Part shown: piece by piece, positions 32,270 through 42,974 of the stretch | Numbering within the stretch: the stretch's first letter is position 1 | Layout of the letters: every line of letters starts with the position of its first letter | NCBI GenBank assembly: GCA_905221605.1 | Contig: CAJNDS010002442.1 | Location: 94,501-158,500, forward strand | DNA: 64,000 nt | Reading direction: 5' to 3' | DNA from: Symbiodinium natans | Lineage: Eukaryota; Sar; Dinophyceae; Suessiales; Symbiodiniaceae | Made by a program: the position numbers and the translations under genes | Notes under the pieces: generated by a model | Databases searched by the model: none | What the model saw: only the letters and a program-made list of their open reading frames with translations | What the model was told of the DNA's origin: nothing

Positions 32270-35200
32270 TACCGCCACTGAAGCTCCGACTGGGTTAGAA
32301 AAGCAGCGTCAGACAGCAGCTCTGCAGCCACCCGGAAACGACCACCAGCTTCGCATGCCACCATGGCTGATGAGCACACATCAGCATCCTCAATCACAGA
32401 TGTCACAGTGGTGCTTCAGGCCTTACTCTCGAGACAAATATGAGTCCTTCTGCACCGACTGTAGCGACATAGCGCCACAAAGTGACAGTGCTGTCTGCCA
32501 AGCCTCGGAGAAGAAAAATGGAACGACTGTGAAAAGCCTGCGTGCCGCTGACCGTGCATGAAACTCTGCAAGGCGTCGCAACACGGGCACTTGGCCGCGC
32601 ACCTGCTCACGTGCACAAGCTAGGATGGCACTTCCAAAGGCCTCCTTGCTCTGCAGCCCAGCCTTGACTGAAGTGTTTCTACGAACCTCGAACCATCTCA
32701 CAAGCCGATTCTCACAACTGGGAGCCATGCCAAGCGCATGTCGTTCAGCAACATCGAGCAAGCCTGCCATTGGCGGCCCTGCTCGCATGCACCTGAGATC
32801 CGGTATCAAGACGCAAGGTCCCCGAAAGGTACCACAACGCCGCTACCTGATGCGACGATGCAGGAGTTACATACGGAGTTACTCTGATGCAGAGCCAATT
32901 CTCATCACATTGGTGTCAGACCGATCCGTTCAATTGCTGCGGTCGGAGAAACTGATGATGGAATTGTAAGTAACGATGGATGGATGAAGTTGGGCAACTG
33001 GCATCCTTCCAACTCAAGACACAAGACCATGCACGTCTAGATAATGTTGCAGCACCACTTGGTGACGGCATTGGCTTGGATCCTGCCTGCCAAAAATTTC
33101 GAGTGCCATGTGCCAAGCAGTTTCACAGGCGGCGATAGATGCGTTGTACCTTGCGCGGGCATGCATTGGCAACTGGCCCTGCGCTGAAACGTTCTTCTTC
33201 AAGCCTCGAAGGCAGCCCTTCTTTCGATTTCGATATGGGGTATCTGGGAGGGGGACTCTCTGCGCGGTACAGTAGGAGAGCTGACATCAGAGCCGAGATG
33301 CACAACTGCATCCAGCTTGACTTTGTCAGATCGCGCTCGCTGAAGCACTTGCAGTGCAAGATGCCACTGAAAGCTGTTCCCACAGGCACTGATCGCAGCA
33401 CCTACCGTCACAGCAGTCGTGGCCACGCTCGCGGCCGCCATGGTCTTGAAAAGCAGATGAAGAGCAACTGGCCATGCCAAACCTGACAAAGGAATGCACC
33501 CAGCCGGCATCTCTTGCTATGCAGGTCAACCTCAGAGACCCTTTCCCATTCAGGCCCGGACCGTTGGCGCAGGCGCTGATCACGGCTCCAAAGGAAATAG
33601 CGTCGGCTCTGGGTATTCTTTCTAGGAGTGAGATGGCCACTTGCCAGCAGCTTCTGCGTTCACAGGTGTTGATGGCGGCGTTGTAGCATACCTTCAATGG
33701 AAATGGAAGGGAAGAGAAGGGCGCGTTAATGTATTGCACATGCGATATGCCTGCCGCAGTGCATGACTTGGACTTCGTGGCTGTTGAAACTAGAGCCCGT
33801 AAATTTTCCAGCAGGAGGCTAAGTCTTTCTGGATGGATTCACCGTCCATGTCTGCAAAGAAAGCCTGAGAAGTGCAGAGTTGTCAGCGGCTGCTGCGGGA
33901 TGCTTGGCTTACTCGGTTTTTCGAAAGATTTTACTCCACTGACTCTTTGCAAGGGGCTAAAGCCATCTGCCAGCGTGGTCCAAGACCAGAGATGGATGCG
34001 GCGTAGGTCACGGAGCTGCGCTGCAGCAAGCTCTGCGACATCTCCTGTGACTTGACTAGACAGCCGGCAAAGCCGGAATAACAAATGGCGAGGCTGCAAA
34101 AAAAAACGCATGCACATAATCATATATGTACAGATACAGATATATATATAATATATATATACCGAGAGAGAGAGAGAAGTATCGTATAAGGTAAAATAAG
34201 ATTAATACAACACTTGCTAGCAACAATACAAGATATCATATTATCTGGTACAAATGCGATACTTATGTACTTAGTGCAGACTGACACGCTGCTGAAAGCC
34301 ATGTGCTGCATAGGATCACTCAAGAGATGGAGGATGCGAAGCCAGTGCCTTGGTATCAGCCCTATCAGCTCAATCTGGGGCTTCAAAGACCAAAATCGAA
34401 TCAACAAGACCAAGTTGCTGACCAAATGGGCAGCCACACGAACTAATCGTCGCGTTGTAAGTGATGCCGTCTGTCTTCACAGTCGAACAGCAAAATGCCA
34501 CCAGGGCCAAGCCTGTCTACAAGCCTGCCTGACATATCTGTTGCAGACAGAACAGCAAAATGCCACCAGGGCCAAGCCTGTCTACAAGCCTGCCTGACAT
34601 GGACCCTAGCAGATGCAGAGCCCGTGACCACTCGCTGGCCTGCACGATTGGTCAATCGGCATCAATCGGCGAACAACCAGTTCAAGTCCGCCTTCTCACA
34701 AGCGCTGATGCAGCTGTTGAAGGTAACGGTGTCTTGACGGACCTGGCGCCACGGTACCCAAACGCAGCCAAGAAGTTCGAGCACGAGGAAATGAGCCTCT
34801 CTGTGTCTCTCTGCCTCAATGGTCAACTGAGGGCCACACAGCCATCTCCTGCGAAGTAGCAAGCAGGGACAAGGCGGCTGCCCAGCATCCTGCTTTTTCA
34901 CATGCACTGATGGCCGAGTTCATGCAGATAATGTCCTGCCTTCAGTGTCAGGTCACGCGCATCTCAGCTCTCTTCACTCTTCCGACTCTTTGAAGCAAGT
35001 TTCTGCACTTTCGCCACCTGCATATGCTCCAGCATCTCCATCGCAAACTCCCAGGCATGTCCCTTCTCGCACGCTGTGATCACAGAACTGAAAGAGATGA
35101 TGTCTTGGCTGACCTTGGAACTTCATTGGCATGAGCGCCGCCCCAGGATCCCTAAGCACAAAGTTTTAAATGCTCCCGCCTCCTGCAAGGCCATGTCATC

Positions 35201-36040
35201 CAGCAAGCGGGCCGCTGCGAGCCAATTCCCTCGTCTTGCATACGCATGGAGCAGCGTGTTCATGTGGACTGTGTTGACCTGAGGAGCCCGGCTGCCCAAC
35301 GTTCAGGGGGGTTCGTTGTAAACCGACACTGCTAGGGAGTTTATGGTTTGAAGGCGTTTGGCCGGACTGGCCTGTCTTTGGGGGCCCTTTGCGCCACCTC
35401 GGACCCAGTGCTACCTTGGGTTTTTGTTGGGGAAGTTTTGCCAGCAAGGTCAACCCCAATTTTTCATGGAACAGAGACGAGTCCTACCAGCACGGGTCCT
35501 AGCAAGTTTGCGGGGCGTTAGTGCTTCAAGGTATTCCTGGCTCGTGTCGTCGACTGGCCTCCGTTAGTCCTTGTGAGGCCTAGCTGGGCCTAACTGGGCC
35601 TAAATGGGCCTTAGCCGGGCCTGTTTGGGCCTAGCTAGCCCCAACGGGGCCTTCCTTGGCAGCACTGGCTTCAGGAACAAAAAAAAACGTCGGACTGCTA
35701 TAACTCCACGTGAAGATTAACAAAGCCACAGCAGATCAGCGTTTTTCCAACGTGGCACGCACCCCGTTTACCACGTATAACATGTATACAACATGAAAGG
35801 TCGATTCTATCAAATAAGCTTTGACTCAGCAGTTCATCATATCATATAACCGATCTTATCGTGTATGTACAAGGGAGTAGTGGTCAAAATCTACTAGAGC
35901 AACAAAGTAAGATGACGATCAGGAAGTGGCCCACACTGGAAGATCACAAGACGGGCAGAACATGACCTTATGCACTGCACGCCTGGACATTCTGCATCCG
36001 CATCACCTCCATCACCAGCAGGCTTGTAGGCAGATGCCCT
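32270..36040 (-). CDS. Pentatricopeptide-repeat (PPR) protein in about 18 small exons
   Basis: RNA-binding helical-repeat protein, invisible as one open frame. Exons: about 36040-35983, 35278-35183, 35113-35007, 34939-34849, 34742-34692, 34639-34586, 34474-34419, 34348-34318, 34044-33958, 33864-33820, 33691-33562, 33482-33302, 33149-33087, 33005-32953, 32792-32731, 32662-32603, 32503-32456, 32388-32270. All joints agree in phase and yield about 13 repeats in a row, such as DIISFSSVITACEKGHAW, TVTFNSCISACEKASEW and SIVTYNSIISACEQGRQW. Of 17 donors nine are GC, three GA and five GT; 16 of 17 acceptors are AG|G. Introns are 52-704 nt. The frame meets TAA at 32270, but CAGTGGCG|GTAAGG there could also be a donor. 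Upstream, PPR-like fragments (SRQWPTHLIFHLH near 36170-36110) suggest a further 5' part. A start codon was not found. Confidence 0.82.
34139..34175. repeat. TA and GA microsatellites inside a PPR intron
   Basis: TA-steps followed by GAGAGAGA within the 273-nt intron 34317-34045. Confidence 0.9.
34485..34600. repeat. 51-bp direct duplication across an exon-intron border
   Basis: Positions 34485-34535 and 34550-34600 are identical (period 65 bp). The higher-coordinate copy spans the donor of the PPR exon ending at 34586; the other copy lies wholly inside the following intron and carries the same donor sequence at 34521/34520. Confidence 0.95.
35570..35650. repeat. Short GGGCCTAACT-type tandem repeats
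   Basis: Seven or so diverged copies of a 10-bp GGGCCTA-containing word inside the 704-nt PPR intron (35982-35279). Confidence 0.75.
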
Positions 36041-36364
36041 TTTGCCAATCGTGAAAGGATCCAGGTCGCTTGCTCTGGGCTGCGCGACCAGCCCTCCAGT
36101 ACCTTGGAGGATCGAAATGTGCAAGTGAAATATCAAATGAGTGGGCCACTGTCGTGAGGCTCGACAACTGGCCTACTCTCAGCCTTCTTGACACATGGCG
36201 TCTACACAGCTACACTGTTACGAAAGAGGACATAGTAGGTCATCACGATCCTGTCCTGCTAAGTTGCAACTCCACGGACAGCGGCGTAAACAATACCTTG
36301 AACACCTCATGAACCAACCCCAATCTATGAACATTCATCTTGCCTACATGAAGTCCGGACATTT

Positions 36365-37560
36365 TTATTCAGCCCTGTGCTGAAAACCAATTTCGCACTG
36401 GGACACCGGGTTCAGAACCTGTGCCACTGCTGAGGCATCCGGGCTCCTCTGCAAAGCGGCCAGGACGCCCTCGCGTGTCAGCTGCGACATCGCAAGGGCT
36501 TCGCTCGGCGTCACATGTTCTGGGTTTAAAGGCCTTAGGGAACACAAGCAATCGAGGGTGGGCTTAGCACCGCCGTAGACTGGGCTGTTGATGGCCATTT
36601 CGTGCCACCTAGCACAACGGCGGCCCGCCACATTGAACAGTGGCGGGTTACTTTGACAGCGACAGCTGCGGGAGATTGCACGAGAAGGTAAGCGCAGCAA
36701 CGCGCATGCCGAACTGTCTCAGCTCTCTCTTCGATTGCAAGAAAGCACTAATCGCTGCGGTTCGCGGTTCACATGCCAGAGCGACACCCGGGAGGGCTTT
36801 CCAAGCAATAGTAGAAGCATGACTACATGAGGTTCTGCAAACGATGCAACAACAAAGGCACTCTTTCAAATGAGGTCGGACGGGTCTGTCAGCTCGTCGC
36901 CAGCTCACACTTGGTTGGGGGCCAACTGCAAGCGACATGAATAAACGTGAGCAGATTGGTAGCATAGATTCGCATTCAAGAGATTACCCAATCTTGAACA
37001 GCCCAACTTCGTGTGAGCGCCCGGGCCTCCATGTCAGTCTGGACCTGCAAGCCATGGATGGTCCACGGTCGTTGCTACAAGCTCTCGCGCGTTAGAGCAT
37101 TAGAGGCTTTTATCACTGAGGCATCAGCGAGCATGGTGGGGAAGTCGGCCAGGTCATCAATCACAACAGAGGCCTGCCATCGAGCAGAGCATTCCATGCT
37201 GCTCCCGGAGTGGAAGCTTCGCGCTCCTTGGCATCAGCTTGGATCAACGAGGTCTCCTCAACCTCATCGAATGTCCCTGCGCTCGAGACTTTCATTTGCA
37301 GCCTGGCAAAGCGCGAGGAATTCGTCGTGGCAGGTGGCAAAGACTTGCATTCATTTGTATTGATCTGTCCAACAAGACCCCTCGAGGCTTTGGCAGCTCT
37401 GTTCTCAGCACCTCTGCCTGAAAGGCGTCAGTTCTCGTAGCACATGCTGTGTTTCGCCGACGCTAGCTGCTTAGCTACGGCGCAGCCAATCTGCCTCAGC
37501 CATCTCAGCCGCCTCCACCTCCTCTTCACCGCGTGCTACCTCCACAGCTGAGCACACTGC
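36365..37560 (-). CDS. Probable multi-exon gene, product unknown
   Basis: Several protein-like minus-strand pieces follow one another with AG|G acceptors: AVEVARGEEEVEAAEMAEADW (about 37550-37480, ending at a GTAGCT donor), AEVLRTELPK (about 37420), VFATCHDEFLALCQAANES (about 37345-37275), VEETSLIQADAKERE (about 37260-37165), ASVVIDDLADFPTMLADAS (about 37175-37085), then VTPSEALAMSQLTREGVLA with AALQRSPDASAVAQVL to a stop at 36365. The pieces are mainly acidic helices. No domain is recognised and exon borders were not phase-tested throughout, so two genes could be merged here. Confidence 0.45.
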
Positions 37561-38265
37561 CATCTCATGATCGCTGCCTCTGAACAAGTATAAAAAAAAC
37601 AGTTCTGTGCACCTGCGGCATGGAAGCTTCAAACATCTCCTCACGGGATCCAAAAAGCTGCCGTCCCGCATCCTACTCGCCACTTTACTTCTGGTGTGAC
37701 TCCAGTGTGCCAGTCCTTGGCCGCCAGGCCCCACACGCAGAACAAGCCGGCAAGTAGCCTGGCAAACTCCCAAAGCTAAAGCAGAGCATTTGATTCCTTG
37801 TCAAGAGGACAGCGACTGAAGCGCTCCTCAGCATGGACTCGGAGGTTCGATGTCGCGATAGTATGCCTTCAGCGAAGCTCTTTTTCTGAAAACGTTTTCC
37901 ATCTTTGGTAGCTTGCCCGTGCCAAGCAGTCATTACAGCAGACAAATGCGAAGCCGGAGCCTCCTTACAACACAGGGCTTAGGGCTTCCGGTTGCTTCGA
38001 TGGCGCAGCAGGATAGGCCATCGGCCATTTCGAACTGAGGTGGGCACTTCGCTCGCAGAAATGCCGAGTGTTGTCAGCACTTGAGCCAGATGTCAAGGGT
38101 TATTCAAGGTCTTTGATGTAACTGGGATGAGACCACTCCAGCTCGTGTCCGAGAGAACTGTGCGGGCAAGCCCCAGTCAACGAAAGCGAAAGCCCTGCGT
38201 ATTGCTTGATGCACGGCGGCAATGTCAGGAAATGTTGGTTTAGGGGTTCACAATGGTTCAGAGCT

Positions 38266-38838
38266 TTAATCAGGGACGATGCAACATGATACGTGTTGCG
38301 CTGCTGGTCGCTTCCAGCTTTTATGAGCATGCATCAGATGATTGGTATCTAAGTTAGCTGCGCACCATGCGACCACAGATCTCGTGATCTTCGGGCTTGC
38401 TTCGCGGAGGAATATGTGTGCATTTGCATACAGTGGTTGCAACCAATGTTGTCTAAAGTCCAGCCTGCCGCGATCTTGGCTTTTTCTTGAAGCGATTGAA
38501 GTGTGGGGCTTAGGATGTGGCTGACCTGTAGTTTCGGCCAGCAGCATTTGAGGTGTTTCACCATCCGGACTCGTCACGTGGCAGCTGTTCAAATACAAGT
38601 GCAGGTTGACCTCTTATGCATGTACCCTCGCGCATTGTGACAAATCCAACCAGGTGATGTGGGTGATGTTGCGGAGTTGCGCGCTACATTGGAGTTGATG
38701 TGCTCGATCCTTTTCCTGCCTTCTGCATTCAAACATCGACGCTTTGGTCAAAGCTGTCGCATCTTGGTCTTGAGCATCCGACTCCTCTGGCAGAGGCTTG
38801 TGCTTGTGGATCTGGCTGGAGCACAAACATGATACCAA
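38266..38838 (-). CDS. Possible exons, product unknown
   Basis: A short stretch at about 38575-38530 reads TSPDGETPQMLLAE, which recalls the end of an ankyrin repeat, and 38420-38345 reads REASPKITRSVVAWCAANL. Neither is enough for a family call. Confidence 0.28.
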
Positions 38839-39159
38839 GCCCGCGCTCGATGTCAGTCAAGTGGACCACAACTGACTTTGAGGAAGGAGACGAGGCTGAC
38901 CGAGCATGATGCCAACCAGTAGGCAAAGCCAGCTCAGGAACAGGTTTGGTCGATGGCGCCTAAAGTTCAGATGAGGATTTGGGCCGCGACCGGGCTCCTG
39001 ACAAGAGCAAACATGCAACTCACAGATCTGTATGTATATGTGTGTATGTTTAGCATGTCTGTACGTCTGGACGCGTGTATGCGCGTGTGCGTGTATGCGT
39101 CCATGCCTGTAGGTACGCATGGATGCATGCAGACATCTCTCTGCGTGCGTGCGAGTGAA

Positions 39160-39310
39160 GTACTGCATGCATGCATGCATGCATGCATGCATGCATGCAT
39201 GCATGCATGCATGAATGCACGCATGTATGAGTGCATGAGTGCATGAATGCATGAATGCATGAATGCATGAATGCATGAATGCATGAATGAATGAATGAAT
39301 GAATGAATGA
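39160..39310. repeat. ATGC and ATGA tetranucleotide microsatellites
   Basis: About 13 GCAT units (39165-39215) pass into GCATGAAT and then ATGA units (to 39310), abutting the left border of the duplicated ADF segment. Frames through it give His/Ala/Cys/Met repeats, which are artefacts. Confidence 0.95.
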
Positions 39311-40300
39311 AATGACAATCTCGCACGGGGCTTAAACTCTGCTTCAGGGCCCGGGCTAGGCACTTGCAACTTACATGCCCGCTGCAGCGGATTGGGACTG
39401 CCATGACAGGCTGCTGCTTACAAGATATAATGCCACGCTTTTTTGCCGCCCAGCTCTGTCAAAAAGTCGATGACTTGAGGGTGCTGAAGCACCGCGCCTT
39501 GAAACAAGACGAAATCAACTAGCTCCTCTGACTCTTGTCTACGTCCTGCAACTTCTGTGTCAGCTCGTCCTTGTCGTTGACGTTAAGCGTAATGCTCACG
39601 CCCTGAAGTCTTTTTTTGACTGCATCTTTGGTGGAGGCGTAGGTCATCCTTTCTTTAACGCCGACCCCCGACGGACCCCAGTTGACAATCACTAGCTTCT
39701 GACCCACATCCACCACAGCATAGCGTGGCTCGTCTGCAGGCAACTCATCAACAAGGTCCTTCCAAGTCTTCGCTTTGTCCCCGAGTTTTTCAACTTCGAC
39801 ATCATTCTCGTCGATCTTGAAGACCGCATAGCTGTGGGTTCGTTTGAGTTTGATGTTGTTGAAGGCTTCAAGGACATCTTCTGTCACCCGCACCCCATAA
39901 AGCTTGCTGAAGTTGTTGGGCAACGATGGAGATACCGACCCGCTGTGCACAGACATATGAGCCTAAGACCACCACCACCAGCACCCCAATCAAGGATACT
40001 TTGGCCCATGAGGCAATGCGCGGACCAGTCGGGGTCTTCATCTGGGTCTCGATGTCTTCGGCAAGGAGCTGCTCCTCATCAGCCATAGTCAATTGCGACA
40101 TAGGACCGAAGGCCCAACCGCGGAAAATAAGCGCAACAATAGCAAGATGCTACGTCCTGGAAGCTCGAGCCATAGAAGTCACAAACATCTTTTCAAACGT
40201 GCAGCATCGCACAGCGACACAAGCTCAGCGTGATGCCGCTTCACAGTGCTCAATGTCTTATGGTCTTCAACTGCCAGAAAGTGACGTGTACTCCGGTCCC
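39311..40300. repeat. Segmental duplication, copy 2 (partner 12592-13580)
   Basis: Same orientation as copy 1. The left border coincides with the end of the ATGA microsatellite, the right border is near 40300. Contains the frameshifted ADF/cofilin copy. One stretch of 46 bases (39895-39940) is identical to 13170-13215. Confidence 0.85.
39519..40101 (-). pseudogene. ADF/cofilin gene copy 2: anchor and actin-binding domain in different frames
   Basis: The anchor half starts at 40101 (MSQLTMADEEQLLAEDIE) and holds the same membrane segment as copy 1 (KVSLIGVLVVVVLGS). The actin-binding half (FSKLYGVRVTEDV, DELPADEPRYAVVD, KERMTYASTKDAVKK) is open to a stop at 39519 but lies one frame away. Between 39937 and 39962 copy 2 has two extra bases and lacks one relative to copy 1, a net shift of +1. 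An ATG at 39956 is in frame with the ADF domain, giving 145 residues, close to a normal soluble cofilin. So this is a broken anchored gene, a gene for a soluble ADF, or a gene with an unrecognised intron at the joint. I label it a pseudogene only because the fused protein cannot be read through. Confidence 0.65.
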
Positions 40301-40310
40301 ATTCCTGGCC

Positions 40311-40715
40311 CTATGTCTCCCCAAATGTCTCCTCCAGTCTTCTGTCGCAATAAAGGCAGCACATGCTTCGCGACGACTGCATCTGGGCTGAAGTGCTCCA
40401 CCATGTGCCTGATCGATCTGCGCATCGTCTAGACAAGACGTTTACACTGGTCTTTTGCGTGTTCAGCATGTGCACAGGCCAGAAGACGTGCTCGCGCATC
40501 TGACGCTCTGAGTCGTGTGAGCGGCATCTACGCCGCTCGAGCTTCAACAGCATGTAATGTGGACCGCCGTACACTGCGGCAGTTGCCTGCACCCAACGCT
40601 CATTGCAGTGCTGCGCTTCTTTGGGCCAGCGTTTATGTGCCTTCATAGTGCAGCTTCCAGGAGTTCTCCTCTCTTTGCCTGAGGTGTTATCTTCTTTACC
40701 GGCTTCAGGCTTCAC
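40311..40715 (-). CDS. Possible coding region, product unknown
   Basis: A 134-codon frame, basic and Cys/Trp-containing (AHKRWPKEAQHCNERWVQ; HYMLLKLERRRCRSHDS; REHVFWPVHMLNTQK), ends in a stop at 40313-40311. It looks protein-like but matches nothing I know. It lies upstream of ADF copy 2, just outside the duplication. Confidence 0.38.
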   Translation of the reverse strand: MKPEAGKEDNTSGKERRTPGSCTMKAHKRWPKEAQHCNERWVQATAAVYGGPHYMLLKLERRRCRSHDSERQMREHVFWPVHMLNTQKTSVNVLSRRCADRSGTWWSTSAQMQSSRSMCCLYCDRRLEETFGET

Positions 40716-41111
40716 TCTTCGCTTGCGGCTTGGCTGTTGTCAGCCTCGAGATTTGGCTTTTTCAAATCACTCATGTTCTCGGTATCTCTTTCTTGAAATT
40801 TTCTTGTCGTTGAGCATGCTCACTGCATCTCCTTGCAGCCTATTTCTTCGGCTTTGAGAATGCATTCTAAGCCAGCTCTGCTCACAGGACCCTGCCGCCA
40901 AGGAGATTCTGTGTTCCCCGGTCCACATGTGCACTGGTAACCACTCAACCAGGCCCGTGCTACGAAGTTTCGGTCGTTTCGGGTCTGCAAGGCTTTGAAG
41001 TCTTTTCGGGATTTTTGTTCGAATGGCTTTCGGAGCCAGGGCAGAGAACAGCAGCTTGGGCCCTGGCCGGCGAGCAGCCTGGCAAGCTAGGAAACTCCCC
41101 AGCTGTGGCGT

Positions 41112-41213
41112 GTGTTCTCTCCCTCCTCTCTCCCCCTCTCTCCCAGTCTCTCCCTCCCCCTCTCCTCTCCGCGCCCCTCTGCCCTTCCCTCCCCCCCCCT
41201 CCCCAACACCCTG
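41112..41213. repeat. C/T-only tract at the 3' end of the glycosyltransferase exon
   Basis: A 100-bp run of CTCTCC/CCTCCC with almost no purines on the plus strand. On the coding strand it is G/A-rich and starts just after the last recognisable codon of the glycosyltransferase exon, suggesting it is intron. Confidence 0.9.
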
Positions 41214-42849
41214 ATCGGCCTCTCCAAGCGCATGGGCCTCGGTTCTGTGCTCCGCGACCCACCGCATCAGCTCTCGCAGATGATTTTCAGATGGCACGGC
41301 CCACTGGTGGCCCTCAAGTCCGCCCTCCACAGGCTCGAGGCCTTCGATCCGCAACGGGAGGGACACGTTTTCCAAGAGAAACTCGGTGGAGCCGCTCCAG
41401 TTAGTGGCGATCACCGGCAGACCCATGGCCATAGCCTCTACGTGCGGCCTGCCCCAGCCCTCGCCCCGACTGGGCAAAACGAAGGCGTCCGCGGCTCGAT
41501 ACAGGCGGGGCAGCTCCTTCAGCTTCAAGTCCGTGGCGAGCAGCTTGAACCGCGCAGGTTTACCAGGAGCCAGGTCTTGGGCCCGGCGAATCTCATCCTT
41601 CACCTTCGCCTCGAAGTTGTCGCCGCTGTGGAAGGACTGTGTCTTGATCACCAACACGACGTCGTCAGCTTCGGTGAACTCCTGAAAGTATGCGCGCAGC
41701 AAGATGTCCCAACCTTTGCGCTTCTCCCACTTGAAAACTGAGACGAAGCGGAACAGGCCACTTCCTCTGCGAAACAACCCACAGAGTCACAGAGGGCTTG
41801 CTGGAAACTTATGCAGGTGATAGCCATGAGGGAACATGCTGACACTAGACCTTCTGATCACTGAAGTCGAGGCGCCAATATCCACATTCATCGCTTGCAC
41901 GGAAGGGTTGAAAAGCTCCGTGTCGACAGCCTCCCAGAGGCGAGGCTTGGCGTGCAAGCTTTCAGAAGCGCGTCAAACAGAATAACAATAACCATGATAA
42001 TCAAAACAATGATAGTGGTAATAAGAATAATCATCATAATGATATCCCATCTCCTCCCTTTTTCAGGTTTCTACCGCTCGAAGGCTTTCCGGCTTGGGGC
42101 GTTTAGGATTTAGGGTATTGAGAGTCTGTTGGGCTTGGGGTTATCAGGGTTTTGGGTTTTGTGATCTAGGGCTTCCACTCGTGATTCATCTTTCTTGGGA
42201 TGTGGGGGCTTCTCCTTCGTCATCTCCTGTTCATCTCCTGTTGAGGTGTATGACGGTGTATAGTTCGTTTTCTTGTTCATGAGCTTCGTTTGCGGCTTAG
42301 GGTTTTGCACCCCCTCCGGTCTCATTCATCAAATTTCATCAGTCATCACCGTTTTTTACTTTGAGCATCTCCTTTTGGAGTTTGGGCGTCGCACCTCTCC
42401 AAGACTAATAACAACAACAAAAATAAAACTAATACTAATAATAATAATAGTAATAACAACAGCATCGAACATGCACAGCAAAATGATGGCCAGGCCTCTG
42501 GCACTACGACAATCTTGTCTTGATGGACGCCACTTTTCGTGAACTGCTCCACAGCAAACTGCGACGGTACCCACACCTTTCCGCACATACGCCCACAAAC
42601 ATCTCTCCCTGCTGCTACTGTCCTAGCGTCGAGAGCCAGGTTCTGCTGCCCACACTGCTGTGGAGACTTGCATTGATCAGAATGAGACGTGTCCGAAGCT
42701 GCCCTAATCTCTAAGCCTCAAAAGAACGCTCAGAACACTCATGTGACTTCTGAGCAAAAGCTGGGCCCCAGGGGCCTCGTCCATGGCATTGATCCTCGCA
42801 ACCCAGGACTCTGGAAGGCGGTCCGACTCATACATCGCACGCCCAATGC
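41213..42849 (-). CDS. GT4-type (group 1) glycosyltransferase, partial
   Basis: Transfers a sugar from an activated donor; acceptor unknown. Exons: 42849-42776 (GRAMYESDRLPESW then VARINAMDE), 42576-42496 (VWVPSQFAVEQFTKSG then KIVVVPE), 41930-41851 (AVDTELFNPSVQAM) and 41766 to about 41213 (SVFKWEKRKGWDILLRAYF; then LYRAADAFVLPSRGEGWG, RPHVEAMAMGLPVIATNWSG). All joints agree in phase, and the spliced order matches the family exactly (NAMDE|VWVPSQF; VVPE|AVDTELFNP; VFKWEKRKGW). The glutamates in the EGWGRPHVEAMA segment are the EX7E-type nucleotide-sugar binding pair. Donors are GC (42775), GC (42495), GT (41850). The N-terminal Rossmann half upstream of 42849 and the C-terminal helix after 41213 were not found. 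Confidence 0.83.
41980..42475. other. Intron with AT-rich triplet patches and telomere-like words
   Basis: Within the 565-nt intron 42495-41931: AATAACA/ATAATC patches at 41980-42045 and 42405-42465, and GGGCGTTTAGGATTTAGGG at 42097-42116. No coding signal. Confidence 0.6.
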
Positions 42850-42974
42850 CTCATTGCACCGAAGTTCTGTCACTGTAGTACTGGGCACAACCTCAGTATA
42901 TCTCAATATCAAGGTGCCTGGCTCCTGCGAGCTCCACCTGGAGGACAAGGCTCTACCTGGCAAACAAATCCACT

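Noticed and set aside
38967-39404. His/Ala/Cys/Met repeat protein
   Set aside because: Translation of ATGC and ATGA tetranucleotide repeats.
41112-41741. 209-codon plus-strand open frame
   Set aside because: Antisense of the glycosyltransferase catalytic exon and partly made of the C/T tract.
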